DNA from: a virus
Reading direction: 5' to 3' (one strand)
IMG/VR virus record: IMGVR_UViG_3300043811_000032
Coordinates: 1-64,000 of that record
Length of the DNA: 64,000 nucleotides
Part shown: positions 16,557 to 23,888 of the stretch, one piece after another
Layout of the letters: every line of letters begins with the position of its first letter
Position numbering within the stretch: position 1 is the stretch's first letter
Position numbers and translations under genes: made by a program
Notes under the pieces: generated by a model
Database searches by the model: none
What the model saw: only the letters and a program-made list of their open reading frames with translations
Told to the model about the DNA's origin: nothing

Positions 16557-16978
16557 TTCGCTACCGGTGGTTGAGGCTTGCGCAGTTCCTTGAGCAGTTC
16601 TTTGAGGTCGGCGATGTCCTGAGCGGACAGTCCATTCTTCGGTGCGACGGTCTGGGCGGGTGGTGCCGGTTGCAGAGTCGTCATCTGCGGGAGTCCTGCT
16701 GGTAACGTGAGCACCTGCGTGGTCAGCGGGGCGGTCGGCAGGATGATGCCGTAGTCGTATCCGTAGCCCTGCCGGTAGTAGCCGTTCCAGTAGCCGGCGG
16801 CGAACCAACGACCTCCGTAGATGCCAGCGGCGTAGTAGGTAAATTGCGGCGCATAGTATCCACCACTGTAGTAAGGTTGGGCATATCCATAGCTGTAGTT
16901 TGCAAAGTAGCCATACCCACCTGCCAAAGAGACCGCAGGGGATATTGCCAGCACCAGCATCGCAACTAGCTTGAACAC
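16553..16978 (-). CDS. Secreted Tyr/Gly-rich protein with C-terminal helix
   Basis: 141 residues with a signal peptide (MFKLVAMLVLAISPAVSLAG). Mature residues about 20-80 are Tyr/Gly-rich (GYGYFANYSYGYAQPYYSGGYY); the C-terminal helix (LSAQDIADLKELLKELRKP) resembles the helix before haem motifs in planctomycete cytochrome-like proteins, but no CxxCH is present. Function unknown. Confidence 0.6.
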   Translation of the reverse strand: MFKLVAMLVLAISPAVSLAGGYGYFANYSYGYAQPYYSGGYYAPQFTYYAAGIYGGRWFAAGYWNGYYRQGYGYDYGIILPTAPLTTQVLTLPAGLPQMTTLQPAPPAQTVAPKNGLSAQDIADLKELLKELRKPQPPVAK

Positions 16979-17583
16979 AGAGACCTCCTCTTTCTTCGCT
17001 TAACCAGAGAAGCCATCAACTGCAACTCCTCCGGCGAGAACAAGTGCCGCCAAAGAATCCCCCGCTTGATCCCAGAGATGGGGCACGTCGATACAGAAAA
17101 GTGTCTGGCTATATCCTCTAGATTTCTACCAGCGACGATCATCACAAATGCTTCTCTGACTTGTTCCTCGGTCAGTTTAGCACTGGCGTTTTCTACTCCT
17201 ACCTTGATTGGAGGGTCTTTAGGAGTCCCATGACGCAGGGCGTCTTCCCTGTTTTGTAACTGAGTACCCCAAGCCAGATTGTCTTTCGTATTGTCTAACT
17301 TGTCGCCATTTAGATGCCTGCACTCTTGCCCATCTGGGCACGGTCCGTGAAAAGCCAACGCTACTAACCTGTGGACGGTGATCGAACGCCTTCTGCCGTC
17401 TGCTGTAGTAAGTCCGACGTGTAGATACTGCTTTCCTTTAGTTCCTTGCAGACCCGGCTTAAGTCGTTTCCACCAGTCTCTAAATCCGTGCCTAGCGTTC
17501 TTACAGGTCCATACTGACCCGTCCGCACCAACCCTGTAACCCGGAAATCCTAATGACTCCAAGTGTCTGTAGACTACTGGCAT
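16966..17583 (-). CDS. HNH homing endonuclease, free-standing
   Basis: 205 residues from ATG 17583 (AGGAGA 7 bases upstream). Residues about 70-115 carry the phage HNH pattern TVHRLVALAFHGPCPDGQECRHLNGDKLDNTKDNLAWGTQ (split: TVHRLVALAF, then CRHLNGDKLDN and NLAWGT). A NUMOD4-like N-terminus and a C-terminal helix-turn-helix-like region (LTEEQVREAFVMI...DIARHFSVS) complete it. It would nick or cut DNA and spread itself between related phages. It lies between two secreted-protein genes with its own -10 box and an RBS-occluding hairpin. Confidence 0.8.
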   Translation of the reverse strand: MPVVYRHLESLGFPGYRVGADGSVWTCKNARHGFRDWWKRLKPGLQGTKGKQYLHVGLTTADGRRRSITVHRLVALAFHGPCPDGQECRHLNGDKLDNTKDNLAWGTQLQNREDALRHGTPKDPPIKVGVENASAKLTEEQVREAFVMIVAGRNLEDIARHFSVSTCPISGIKRGILWRHLFSPEELQLMASLVKRRKRRSLCSS

Positions 17584-17591
17584 CGTCTTCT

Positions 17592-17629
17592 CCTGGAAAG
17601 TTGCCGTGGATGCCGTACCGCTTTCCAGG
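17592..17629 (-). promoter_or_regulatory. Hairpin overlapping the ribosome-binding site of the homing endonuclease
   Basis: CCTGGAAAG (17629-17621 on minus) and CTTTCCAGG (17600-17592) form a perfect 9-bp stem with a 20-base loop. The last CCAGG of the stem runs directly into AGGAGAAGACG and the ATG at 17583. Pairing would mask part of the ribosome site, so translation would be low unless transcription starts inside the hairpin. Confidence 0.6.
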
Positions 17630-17660
17630 GACAGCACAGCACCACACGGCGTAGAAGGTT

Positions 17661-17666
17661 ATTATA
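17661..17666 (-). promoter_or_regulatory. Possible -10 box (TATAAT) for homing endonuclease
   Basis: TATAAT on the minus strand immediately after the stop of 17667-18404, with TTGAGG 15 bases upstream as a poor -35. An almost identical TAGTATAATA string precedes the plus-strand gene at 49880. Confidence 0.4.
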
Positions 17667-18404
17667 CTATTTCGTACCCCTCCTCAACTCATCCCAGATC
17701 ACCTTACGCTGAGCCGCCGGCACCTTCTTCGTCACGTCCGTGCCCGAGCCTGGCGGCATTGGCGTCACACAGCCGGGACACTTGGCGTCGCCCTCGACCG
17801 CCTGCAGCACGTCGAGCATCGTGAGCCGACCCTTCTTGCTGACCAACTGCACCTGTCCCTGATCGTTGAGCAACGTCACCCCGCCCGAACCGTTCGCCCC
17901 CTGGTGGCACTTGGCACAGTTCTGCTTGAGCACCTGGACCAGTTGCCCGCTGCCACCACCGACTGACGTGCCCCTAAAGCTCGTGTCGGCAGTCTCGGCT
18001 GATGCCACTGGCAACCCGTCGCCGATCTGCTGCGGCTGACCGGGCGTCACGGTAGTCACCCCGCCCACACCGATCTGTGCTCCCGCGTTGCCGTTGATCG
18101 TCTGCGTCTGCACTGTGCCGTTGCTCACTGCGCTGGTCGTGGTGGTAGTCACCGTCGAGCTGGTGATCTGCGGCACGCCGTAGACCTGGAGCAGTGCCTG
18201 TGGGGGCACATACTGGAACGAGAATGGCTGATAGAGCTGGACCGAGTTCACGTACGTCAGCTCGACCTGCGGCGGATAGTAATACTGCTGCGGAGCGTAG
18301 TAGGTCGGTGTATAGTAGCAGCTCCCGCAACTGCCGTAGTAGTGGGCGGCACCGGCGAAGGTCGGCATCAGCAGGAGCAGTGCAACCAGCAACGTCTTCA
18401 TCAT
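17667..18404 (-). CDS. Secreted protein with c-type cytochrome motif
   Basis: 245 residues with a signal peptide (MMKTLLVALLLLMPTFAGAA). The mature N-half is Tyr/Pro-rich (YYGSCGSCYYTPTYYAPQQYYY). Residues about 160-230 hold one haem-binding motif, QNCAKCHQG, followed by GVTLLNDQGQVQLV and MPPGSGTDVTKKVPAAQRKVIWDEL, the Met-Pro-Pro-Gly segment that supplies the axial Met in planctomycete cytochromes. A mono-haem c-type cytochrome in the cell envelope is the straightforward reading. The planctomycete host must supply haem and cytochrome maturation. An envelope cytochrome on a phage is unusual. Confidence 0.75.
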   Translation of the reverse strand: MMKTLLVALLLLMPTFAGAAHYYGSCGSCYYTPTYYAPQQYYYPPQVELTYVNSVQLYQPFSFQYVPPQALLQVYGVPQITSSTVTTTTTSAVSNGTVQTQTINGNAGAQIGVGGVTTVTPGQPQQIGDGLPVASAETADTSFRGTSVGGGSGQLVQVLKQNCAKCHQGANGSGGVTLLNDQGQVQLVSKKGRLTMLDVLQAVEGDAKCPGCVTPMPPGSGTDVTKKVPAAQRKVIWDELRRGTK

Positions 18405-18775
18405 GGCGCCTCCACGCAGTCCATCAGACCGTCTTCAATGTACTCGTATCCAGTCCCCTTGACAGCTTCTATAATCGCTTCAGCTTCCAGACGACCTATC
18501 CTTACCTGCCGCTTCTCGTGCGGGCTCGGCTCATTGCCCCTGATCGCGACTACACCGGCAGCCATTGGATACTCGTGATCGCCGTTAGCGACATACTCTC
18601 GTATATGGTTGGCCCAGGCACTACCCTGCTCTTCGAGCCAATCTGCAAACGCAAGATAGAGCATCACATCACCCGGTGGAGACAGATGCGACCACGACCC
18701 ATCCTTTTTCCACTTGGCCCAACGCTTGTCTCTGTCAACTCGCAGCGCCCGTATCCAGTCAGCAGGTCCAATCAC
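18401..18775 (-). CDS. TIGR02996-like (planctomycete repeat-companion) protein
   Basis: 124 residues from GTG 18775 (GTGA overlap). The segment DVMLYLAFADWLEEQGSAWANHIREYV fits the TIGR02996 signature (LVYADWLEE.GD...AEFIRLQ), a domain expanded almost only in Gemmata-type planctomycetes. Function of the domain is unknown. Its presence is one of the clearest host hints in the window. Confidence 0.65.
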   Translation of the reverse strand: MIGPADWIRALRVDRDKRWAKWKKDGSWSHLSPPGDVMLYLAFADWLEEQGSAWANHIREYVANGDHEYPMAAGVVAIRGNEPSPHEKRQVRIGRLEAEAIIEAVKGTGYEYIEDGLMDCVEAP

Positions 18776-20406
18776 CGTTGCCTCCCTCCGTCGCGTGCCT
18801 TTATTTTATCCTCACGAGCCCTCATCAGCTCCTCCCACGTGCGGCCTTTCTTTTGCTCTTGGTCGAGGAGTTGGCACAATTGCAGCGCGTGGTGATGGGC
18901 AGTTGCCTCGTAGTTATCCCTTCGGATGCCGCGACCCGAACCAATAGCGTTGCTGAGGCGAGGATCGATTCCAACTCCGAGAGCAAGAGCCTTCCGCGTG
19001 TGCTCTGGGCTGTAGCAACAGTTGATCGCGATCTCGTTGATCGTGAGCTGGTCTTGATGGTAGCCATAGACGATCCTCGCGATGTTGGCCGCGTTGTCCT
19101 GCGGGCTCATGCCGTTGCAGGAGAACAGTGCCTTGGCGTAGAGTGCTTGGTCGTCCTTGAGTGCTGCGTCAAAGTCCTGCTGGAAGAGCTGCTGCACCAG
19201 GTAGGAGTCGTCCTCATCCAGCACCAGTAGCCGCACGTTCTTCCGTATGTCCGTGACTAACCGCACCTCGTCGGCCACCTCCTTGAGTCCCTTGTCGTGG
19301 CAGATGATGCAACTCGCCCCCGGATAGATGCCCTTGTACTTGAAGTGCGTCTTCCGGTCCACGACGATGTTGGTGTCGCCAACATTGACCAGCTTGTCGT
19401 TCGCATCCGTGATCGCGTAGTACTGGAGCCGGTTGGGCAGACTCGCTATGAACTCCCCGGCGTCCCGCACCTTTTTCTTGCCATCGACCTTCTTTCCCTT
19501 GATGAACAGCAGCACGTTCAGCAGCAAGTCGTTCTCGTCCACTGAGGTCAGGTAATCGAAGCTGCTGTGCCGGTAGCCGAGGTTGGTGGTCTCTCGCACC
19601 AGTGCCCGGTTGTTGAGGCTCACCTCCGTGCTGTCGATCACCGTGCCGGCTGCCTTGATGTCCTCGTTGTCCTCGGGATGGTAGCGACCTATCTTGTCCC
19701 AGCTCTTCAGGTCCTTGCCGGCGCCGAGCAGCTCGTAGTAGATCGGCGCGAACAGGGCGTTGGCCACGAACCAGTCGGCCCGCACTATCGGGAAGTCGGT
19801 GCCCGTCAGCTTCGCCAGCTTGGCCACGCTCTGCTGGTTTAGTTCCGGTGCATGCTTCGTGACGAGAGTAAGCTTCTTCTCCCAGCACCAGTTGTACGTG
19901 TAGCCGTTGTGGACGTATGGCTCGCACTTCGTCTTGCACCATCCAAGGGCTTGTTCTTGCTGATGAAAGTACGGTTCGGGGAAGTCTTTGTCCGGCCTCG
20001 CCACCCGCAGCGGTCCGCCGCCATGCAGCCCCAGATTCTCCCACGCCTCGGGACTGATGCAGGCGTCCTTGAGGTTGAACCGCATCAGCCGGCCCTTGTC
20101 GACCGGCACAAACCCAAGCATCAGGACGTTGCGGCTCAGCGAGTTCCACGTGAACAGCACCGCCTGCACGAGTGCGAAGTACTCGTCGGGATGGATACCA
20201 GAGAGCGCAACGTACCGAGAGCAGTAGGCTTCGTTGGAATCAAGCGTGCCAGCGTCTGCGAGTGCCGATTCCACCGCCGCATCGTACCTGTAGACCTCCT
20301 TGTACGGGTCGAGCGGTTGGGCCGTGGGCGGCTCGCTCCGCAGCGGCGTCGAGAGCAGCGACCCGATCCCAGCTGCCAGCGTCTTGAGTGCTTCTCGGCG
20401 GTTCAT
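18772..20406 (-). CDS. Tat-exported cytochrome c-like protein
   Basis: 544 residues from ATG 20406. The N-terminus has a twin-arginine signal (NRREALKTLAAGIGSLLS). A single haem motif CIICH lies at about residue 365, after FKYKGIYPGAS. Residues 80-350 have a planctomycete-specific helical domain (TWNSLSRNVLMLGFVPVDKGRLMRF, WFVANALFAPIYYELLGAG). It is predicted to be exported folded to the periplasm or paryphoplasm and to bind one haem. It lies directly upstream of the other haem-motif gene, so the two may form an envelope electron-transfer or oxidoreductase pair. Function not proven. Confidence 0.7.
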   Translation of the reverse strand: MNRREALKTLAAGIGSLLSTPLRSEPPTAQPLDPYKEVYRYDAAVESALADAGTLDSNEAYCSRYVALSGIHPDEYFALVQAVLFTWNSLSRNVLMLGFVPVDKGRLMRFNLKDACISPEAWENLGLHGGGPLRVARPDKDFPEPYFHQQEQALGWCKTKCEPYVHNGYTYNWCWEKKLTLVTKHAPELNQQSVAKLAKLTGTDFPIVRADWFVANALFAPIYYELLGAGKDLKSWDKIGRYHPEDNEDIKAAGTVIDSTEVSLNNRALVRETTNLGYRHSSFDYLTSVDENDLLLNVLLFIKGKKVDGKKKVRDAGEFIASLPNRLQYYAITDANDKLVNVGDTNIVVDRKTHFKYKGIYPGASCIICHDKGLKEVADEVRLVTDIRKNVRLLVLDEDDSYLVQQLFQQDFDAALKDDQALYAKALFSCNGMSPQDNAANIARIVYGYHQDQLTINEIAINCCYSPEHTRKALALGVGIDPRLSNAIGSGRGIRRDNYEATAHHHALQLCQLLDQEQKKGRTWEELMRAREDKIKARDGGRQR

Positions 20407-20431
20407 CGTTGCTCGTCTACGGTTGCTTAAA

Positions 20432-20609
20432 GGCTGAGGATGGAATCGAACCACCGCCCTCCGGTTTATCAGACCGGTGCTCTTGCGACGGGGCCTACGG
20501 GGTAGCAGACGACCCGGTACCAGGCCCGCCCTTTCAACTTCCGCCGCCCCAAGACCCTACCGAAGCGTCCTCCGGTAAACGGCTCCTTGGCCTGCTGAGC
20601 TACTCAGCC
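20432..20609 (-). tRNA. tRNA-Ile(GAT)-like gene interrupted by about 105 nt in the D-loop
   Basis: On the minus strand the 5' part reads GGCTGAG-TA-GCTC-AGCAGG (20609-20591). The 3' part reads GAGC-A-CCGGT-CTGATAA-ACCGG-AGGGC-GGTGG-TTCGATT-CCATC-CTCAGCC (20482-20432). Both acceptor strands pair perfectly (7 bp), the anticodon stem is perfect, the anticodon is GAT (Ile), and both promoter-like boxes (TAGCTCAG and GGTTCGATTCC) are canonical. The D-stem halves GCTC and GAGC are 106 bases apart instead of about 9. The insert is structured (TCTTGGGGC with GCCCC...CAAGA; GGGCCT with AGGCCC) and contains a second GAGC and ACCGGAGG. It could be an unusual intron, a tandem tRNA remnant or a disrupted gene. 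The stop codon of 20600-21373 overlaps its first bases. Confidence 0.55.
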
Positions 20610-21373
20610 ACCTTCCTCACCAGCGCCGCCAGCCCGTCGGCCGTGGTCGGCACCTTCAGGGCACGACCCTCCGGCAGCACATGGCCGGCGGAGTCGAGGA
20701 TGATCAGGGCCGGCACGCCGCCACCGCCCGGCTTGGTAGCTATCTCGGTCAGCTTCCGTCGCACCGCCGCCTCGCTGCGGAAGTCGTAGGCGTGGAAGGC
20801 ATGACCCTCGGACTGAAGCCGCTTGGCCACGTCGCTGTTCAGGATCGCGTCCAGCTCGGGCGTCTTCTTGTCGACGTCGTAGACCAGGTTCACGTCCACC
20901 CGCTGGCTCGGTGCCTTGGTCGTCGGCTCCTTGGCCGTAGATGCCTCGCCGCCCTTGGCCCGCACCCGCACTTGAGCGCTGAACGGCTCGTCCTTCACCG
21001 CGCTGATCGCCGTCACCAGCACGAACCCTTGCCGCGGCACCGCCACGATGAGGATCGGTGCACCTGGGTATGCGAAGGTCTTGATCGGCTTGTCGTAGCC
21101 GTCGACGTGCACCAGCCACTTGACCTTACCCTGCGTCTTGGCCGGGATCACCACGAACGGGTCCGTGTCTGGATCCACCTCGATGTCGCCGAGTGGCTTG
21201 CCACTCGGGTCCACCAGTTGGATCGGTGGCTCGCTCGTCGGCGCCGGTGCGTCTGCCACCTTGGCGTCGGGCTCCTTCTGGCTGCGAGCGGCGAGCAGGC
21301 CACCGAGCATCAGGAGCAGGATGGCGACCGACACTACCGACAGCCGAAAGCCTCTAACCACGTTGATTGCCAT
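20600..21373 (-). CDS. Membrane-anchored protein with thioredoxin-like C-terminal domain
   Basis: 257 residues from ATG 21373. One signal-anchor helix (SVVSVAILLLMLGGLLAA, about 12-30), then a Pro-rich linker, a beta-rich domain (GKVKWLVHVDGYDKPIKTF, PILIVAVPRQGFVLVTAIS) and a C-terminal alpha/beta domain with GVPALIILDSAGHVLPEGRA, which resembles a thioredoxin fold without a CxxC. Probably extracytoplasmic. Function unknown. The stop codon lies inside the interrupted tRNA. Confidence 0.6.
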   Translation of the reverse strand: MAINVVRGFRLSVVSVAILLLMLGGLLAARSQKEPDAKVADAPAPTSEPPIQLVDPSGKPLGDIEVDPDTDPFVVIPAKTQGKVKWLVHVDGYDKPIKTFAYPGAPILIVAVPRQGFVLVTAISAVKDEPFSAQVRVRAKGGEASTAKEPTTKAPSQRVDVNLVYDVDKKTPELDAILNSDVAKRLQSEGHAFHAYDFRSEAAVRRKLTEIATKPGGGGVPALIILDSAGHVLPEGRALKVPTTADGLAALVRKVAE

Positions 21374-21434
21374 TGTTGCCTCTCTGCCAGGAGCAGATTT
21401 CCACCAGTAGCACGTAAGCGATAACGAACAGCAC
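21354..21434 (-). CDS. Possible 26-residue single-pass membrane peptide
   Basis: From GTG 21434 the frame encodes VLFVIAYVLLVEICSW followed by a Gly/Asn-rich tail. Upstream codons CTG and GTA leave the true start open. It fills the gap between two genes on the same strand. Weak support. Confidence 0.3.
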   Translation of the reverse strand: MLFVIAYVLLVEICSWQRGNNGNQRG

Positions 21435-21457
21435 GCCAACCGTGAACAGTTGCAGGG

Positions 21458-21724
21458 TTACCCAGGTCGATGGACGTCCGGGTCGAGCTTCACTTGGGCC
21501 ATGAAGTGGACAGCTAGCCCAATGACACCGAACTGAATGATCGTCAGCAGCACCCACGCCAGCCACGGATTCGCTCGGCAGTAGTCGGTGATCGTGCCCT
21601 CGTTCCCGTACTCGCGGTACAAGTACAGATCGAAGGCAAGCACCAGCAGGATGCCAACCGCCGTGGTCACGAAACTGGTCAGGCCGAGTACTTGCCACGT
21701 CAGGTTATTCCACCATTGAATCAT
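21458..21724 (-). CDS. Small two-pass membrane protein
   Basis: 88 residues from ATG 21724. Two hydrophobic helices: about 12-32 (GLTSFVTTAVGILLVLAFDLYL) and 53-73 (LAWVLLTIIQFGVIGLAVHF), with Trp/Tyr-rich flanks (MIQWWNNLTW). Possible holin-like or envelope protein; no family recognised. Confidence 0.6.
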   Translation of the reverse strand: MIQWWNNLTWQVLGLTSFVTTAVGILLVLAFDLYLYREYGNEGTITDYCRANPWLAWVLLTIIQFGVIGLAVHFMAQVKLDPDVHRPG

Positions 21725-21915
21725 TCCTTGACCTCACGCACCCTGCCACGAACCATACGGTACTTCTTCTGCGGCTTCTCCGTCCTGACGACGTTCAACC
21801 CGGCTAGCGTCTTTGGATCGTAATCAGTAACGAACTTGCGGAACCCTTCCTCTGTACCAGTCCACCACCACTCGCCAAAACCCTTTGGGTCGCCCATGTC
21901 GCTTATCTGGATCAT
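21721..21915 (-). CDS. Small charged protein, unknown
   Basis: 64 residues (GFGEWWWTGTEEGFRKFVTDYD...KPQKKYRMVRGRVREVKE). ATG 21915 and ATG 21897 are both possible. Trp-rich centre and basic tail. No family. Confidence 0.5.
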   Translation of the reverse strand: MIQISDMGDPKGFGEWWWTGTEEGFRKFVTDYDPKTLAGLNVVRTEKPQKKYRMVRGRVREVKE

Positions 21916-22136
21916 TCGTCCCTCGCCTTCAGCCCGAACTTCTCTTCATTTACCACGCTCCGGTGCCCCTTGTATGCGTATGGGTCCGTGACGCCGACGT
22001 GGTCCAGCCGCTTCTGCCGGTCACAGCGCTTGTGCCCGGCGTCGATGCACTTGGTGCAAAGGTGACCCTTGTTGGCCGTCTCCTTGGTGCACATGCAGGT
22101 CACGCACTGACAGGACGGATGGCGTTCGTGGCTCAC
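21912..22136 (-). CDS. Small Cys-rich protein, unknown
   Basis: 74 residues from GTG 22136 (GTGA overlap). CQCVTCMC then CTKC (about residues 7-28) form a compact zinc-finger-like cluster; the tail is basic. No family recognised. Confidence 0.55.
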   Translation of the reverse strand: MSHERHPSCQCVTCMCTKETANKGHLCTKCIDAGHKRCDRQKRLDHVGVTDPYAYKGHRSVVNEEKFGLKARDE

Positions 22137-22564
22137 TTCTTGCTTGCCTCCACCTCGGCTCGGTATCGCAGCGCATCTTTGCGCACGTTCGGGTTGATTC
22201 GCTTGTAGTCGCCGAGGTGCCCGAACAATAGATGACAGTTGTGACTGTCCGGTGCCGGTCCGCAGAGGGTTATAAGATTGTTCGGGTCTAGCTCCAGCTC
22301 GGGGTGCTCGTGGAAGTCCTCCACATGGTGCACCTGCAGGTTGTGCGTATGGCCGCAGAACGCACAGGCGGGCTCCTTCTCCAAGTGAGCCTTCTGCACC
22401 GCCGGCCACTTGCCGCTGCGTGCCTCCTCATGTCCAACCAGCATCGGCACGGCAGGCGGCTCAGCCTTCTCCAACCAAGCCGTCAACGCCACGCTACCGA
22501 TGGCGGCGAGCACCACGCACACGATGCCGATTGCCGCGAGGGCGTCGAGGGTTCGTTGCTTCAC
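22133..22564 (-). CDS. Membrane-anchored HNH endonuclease, planctomycete type
   Basis: 143 residues from GTG 22564. An N-terminal membrane helix (LAAIGIVCVVLAAIGSVALTAW) precedes an HNH domain: KWPAVQKAHLEKEPACAFCGH, LQVHHVEDFHEHPELELDP, NNLITLCG and NCHLLFGH. Proteins with this KWP...VHHV...NCH..FGHL pattern are common in planctomycetes. Tethering a nuclease to the membrane suggests action on incoming DNA or in superinfection, but this is inference. Confidence 0.7.
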   Translation of the reverse strand: MKQRTLDALAAIGIVCVVLAAIGSVALTAWLEKAEPPAVPMLVGHEEARSGKWPAVQKAHLEKEPACAFCGHTHNLQVHHVEDFHEHPELELDPNNLITLCGPAPDSHNCHLLFGHLGDYKRINPNVRKDALRYRAEVEASKK

Positions 22565-22800
22565 TTCTCGATCCTCTGTTGCGCCAATCGGCTTTTGGCT
22601 GCTGCTAACCGGATCTCCGCCACCCGTACCGCGCTCTTGGCCTGCTGAACGGACAGCAGCACCTTGCTGATCTCTTCGGGAGACTCGGGCACGCTGCGGA
22701 CCCGGTCCAGCTCGTCCCGCCAGTACGCCATCGTGGTCTGGGCCAGCTGTAACTCGACCTCCTTGACGGCGACGTCCTCTTCCTGCTCGGTCACGTTCAT
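22561..22800 (-). CDS. Coiled-coil protein, unknown
   Basis: 79 residues from ATG 22800. Nearly the whole protein is charged helix (DVAVKEVELQLAQTTMAYWRDELDRVRSV, VRVAEIRLAAAKSRLAQQRIEK). No family. Confidence 0.55.
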   Translation of the reverse strand: MNVTEQEEDVAVKEVELQLAQTTMAYWRDELDRVRSVPESPEEISKVLLSVQQAKSAVRVAEIRLAAAKSRLAQQRIEK

Positions 22801-22994
22801 TCCTCGTCGAACTCGCGGCACCCGCAGAGACTGCAAGGAGCCGTGGTACCGCAATGATGCAGCCGTTCATGCCCGCAGGAGCAGATGGCTCGATTCAACA
22901 ACCGCCATCTCTCGATGCCTCCATCCGCCTTAATCTGATCTTCGGTGGGCTTAACAGCAGCCAGAATATCTGCTTTAGTAATGATAACGGTCAT
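22797..22994 (-). CDS. Small zinc-binding protein, unknown
   Basis: 65 residues. N-terminal helix (IITKADILAAVKPTEDQIKADGG) and a C-terminal CSCGHERLHHCG...CSLCGC cluster that may bind one or two zinc ions. Similar short Cys/His proteins are common in phages. Function unknown. Confidence 0.55.
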   Translation of the reverse strand: MTVIITKADILAAVKPTEDQIKADGGIERWRLLNRAICSCGHERLHHCGTTAPCSLCGCREFDEE

Positions 22995-23350
22995 CGTACC
23001 GTCGCTCCTCTAGCTATCGCATCGATCCGTTGCAGCAGGGCGTCGGGGTCCACCGGCTTGTGCATAACGTAGGCGGCGTCGCTGACCCTCGCACCCTCGG
23101 GGTAGTAGGCACTGATCACCATGAGCGGGCAGTTGAGCAACTTGGCATCCTTGGCCTTGGCGATGAACGCGATACCGTCCATGTGTGGCATCAACAGATC
23201 GGTAATCAGCAGGTCCGGCTTGAACTCGGCCAGCATCTTCAGTGCTATATCGCCGTCCGCCGCGTCACTCACCAGGTGCCCGTGCCTGGCGAACAGCTTG
23301 ATCAACGATTCGCGCGATCCCTTGTCGTCATCCACTAGCAGTATGTGCAT
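22991..23350 (-). CDS. Stand-alone response regulator receiver domain
   Basis: 119 residues from ATG 23350. All receiver features are present: acidic pocket LLVDDD (7-9), phosphorylation Asp51 in LLITDLLMPHMDG, Ser in MVISAY and Lys in VMHKP. There is no output domain, so it resembles CheY-type or host-signalling decoys. Such genes are rare in phages; it could be phosphorylated by a host histidine kinase and redirect a host pathway. Confidence 0.85.
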   Translation of the reverse strand: MHILLVDDDKGSRESLIKLFARHGHLVSDAADGDIALKMLAEFKPDLLITDLLMPHMDGIAFIAKAKDAKLLNCPLMVISAYYPEGARVSDAAYVMHKPVDPDALLQRIDAIARGATVR

Positions 23351-23888
23351 CGTCGACCCTCCCGTTCTTGGCCACCGCCAACGCGATGAGCAGGCACTCA
23401 CCGTGGGTCATGTTGTACGGCTCGCACAGGTGCTCCACGAGGTAGTCGTCGAAGTTGCGGACGATGGCCAGCGTCATTACTCGGTCTCGTTCCGGCTGTG
23501 CTATGCCGGAGATGCTGGCGTAGAGGTCCGCTAGCTGGTTGCGTATCGGCGCCAGCGCGTCCCTCGCCTCGACCAGCACATCAGCGATGGCGGTGCCGTT
23601 CTGTTCCAGCCGCTTGTACTCTGTCTTGGCTCGGTTCATCTGGAATTTCCACATAGCCGCTTTGTCCTGACGCTCCCGCTCCAGTTCCCCGCGGATGCCG
23701 CTGAGCAACAATCCGTACTCGCGCATGACCTGGTCACGGTCGGAGAGTTTGGCATCGGCGTCCGCTTTGGCTATCGTCACCTTGGCCTCCGTCTTGCCGC
23801 GGATGATGCGGACATAGGCGATGGAGAGTGCCGCGGTCAGGATGGCCGCTCCCGACAAGGCGGTGTTGATCCAGGAATGCAGGTCCAC
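23328..23888 (-). CDS. Membrane-anchored coiled-coil protein
   Basis: 186 residues. N-terminal membrane helix (ALSGAAILTAALSIAYVRII), then a long charged helix (about 32-110, TIAKADADAKLSDRDQVMREYGLLL, ELERERQDKAAMWKFQMNRAKTEYKRLEQ) and a short C-terminal domain. Topology of an i-spanin or membrane scaffold; no family recognised. Confidence 0.55.
   Translation of the reverse strand: MDLHSWINTALSGAAILTAALSIAYVRIIRGKTEAKVTIAKADADAKLSDRDQVMREYGLLLSGIRGELERERQDKAAMWKFQMNRAKTEYKRLEQNGTAIADVLVEARDALAPIRNQLADLYASISGIAQPERDRVMTLAIVRNFDDYLVEHLCEPYNMTHGECLLIALAVAKNGRVDDAHTASG

Noticed and set aside
20432-20609. tmRNA rather than tRNA.
   Set aside because: A full anticodon stem and loop and an ordinary D-arm start are present, and no tag-peptide frame is found.
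20432-20609. Group I intron in the tRNA.
   Set aside because: The insert is about 105 nt, too short, and lies in the D-loop rather than the anticodon loop. No P3/P7 core could be traced.
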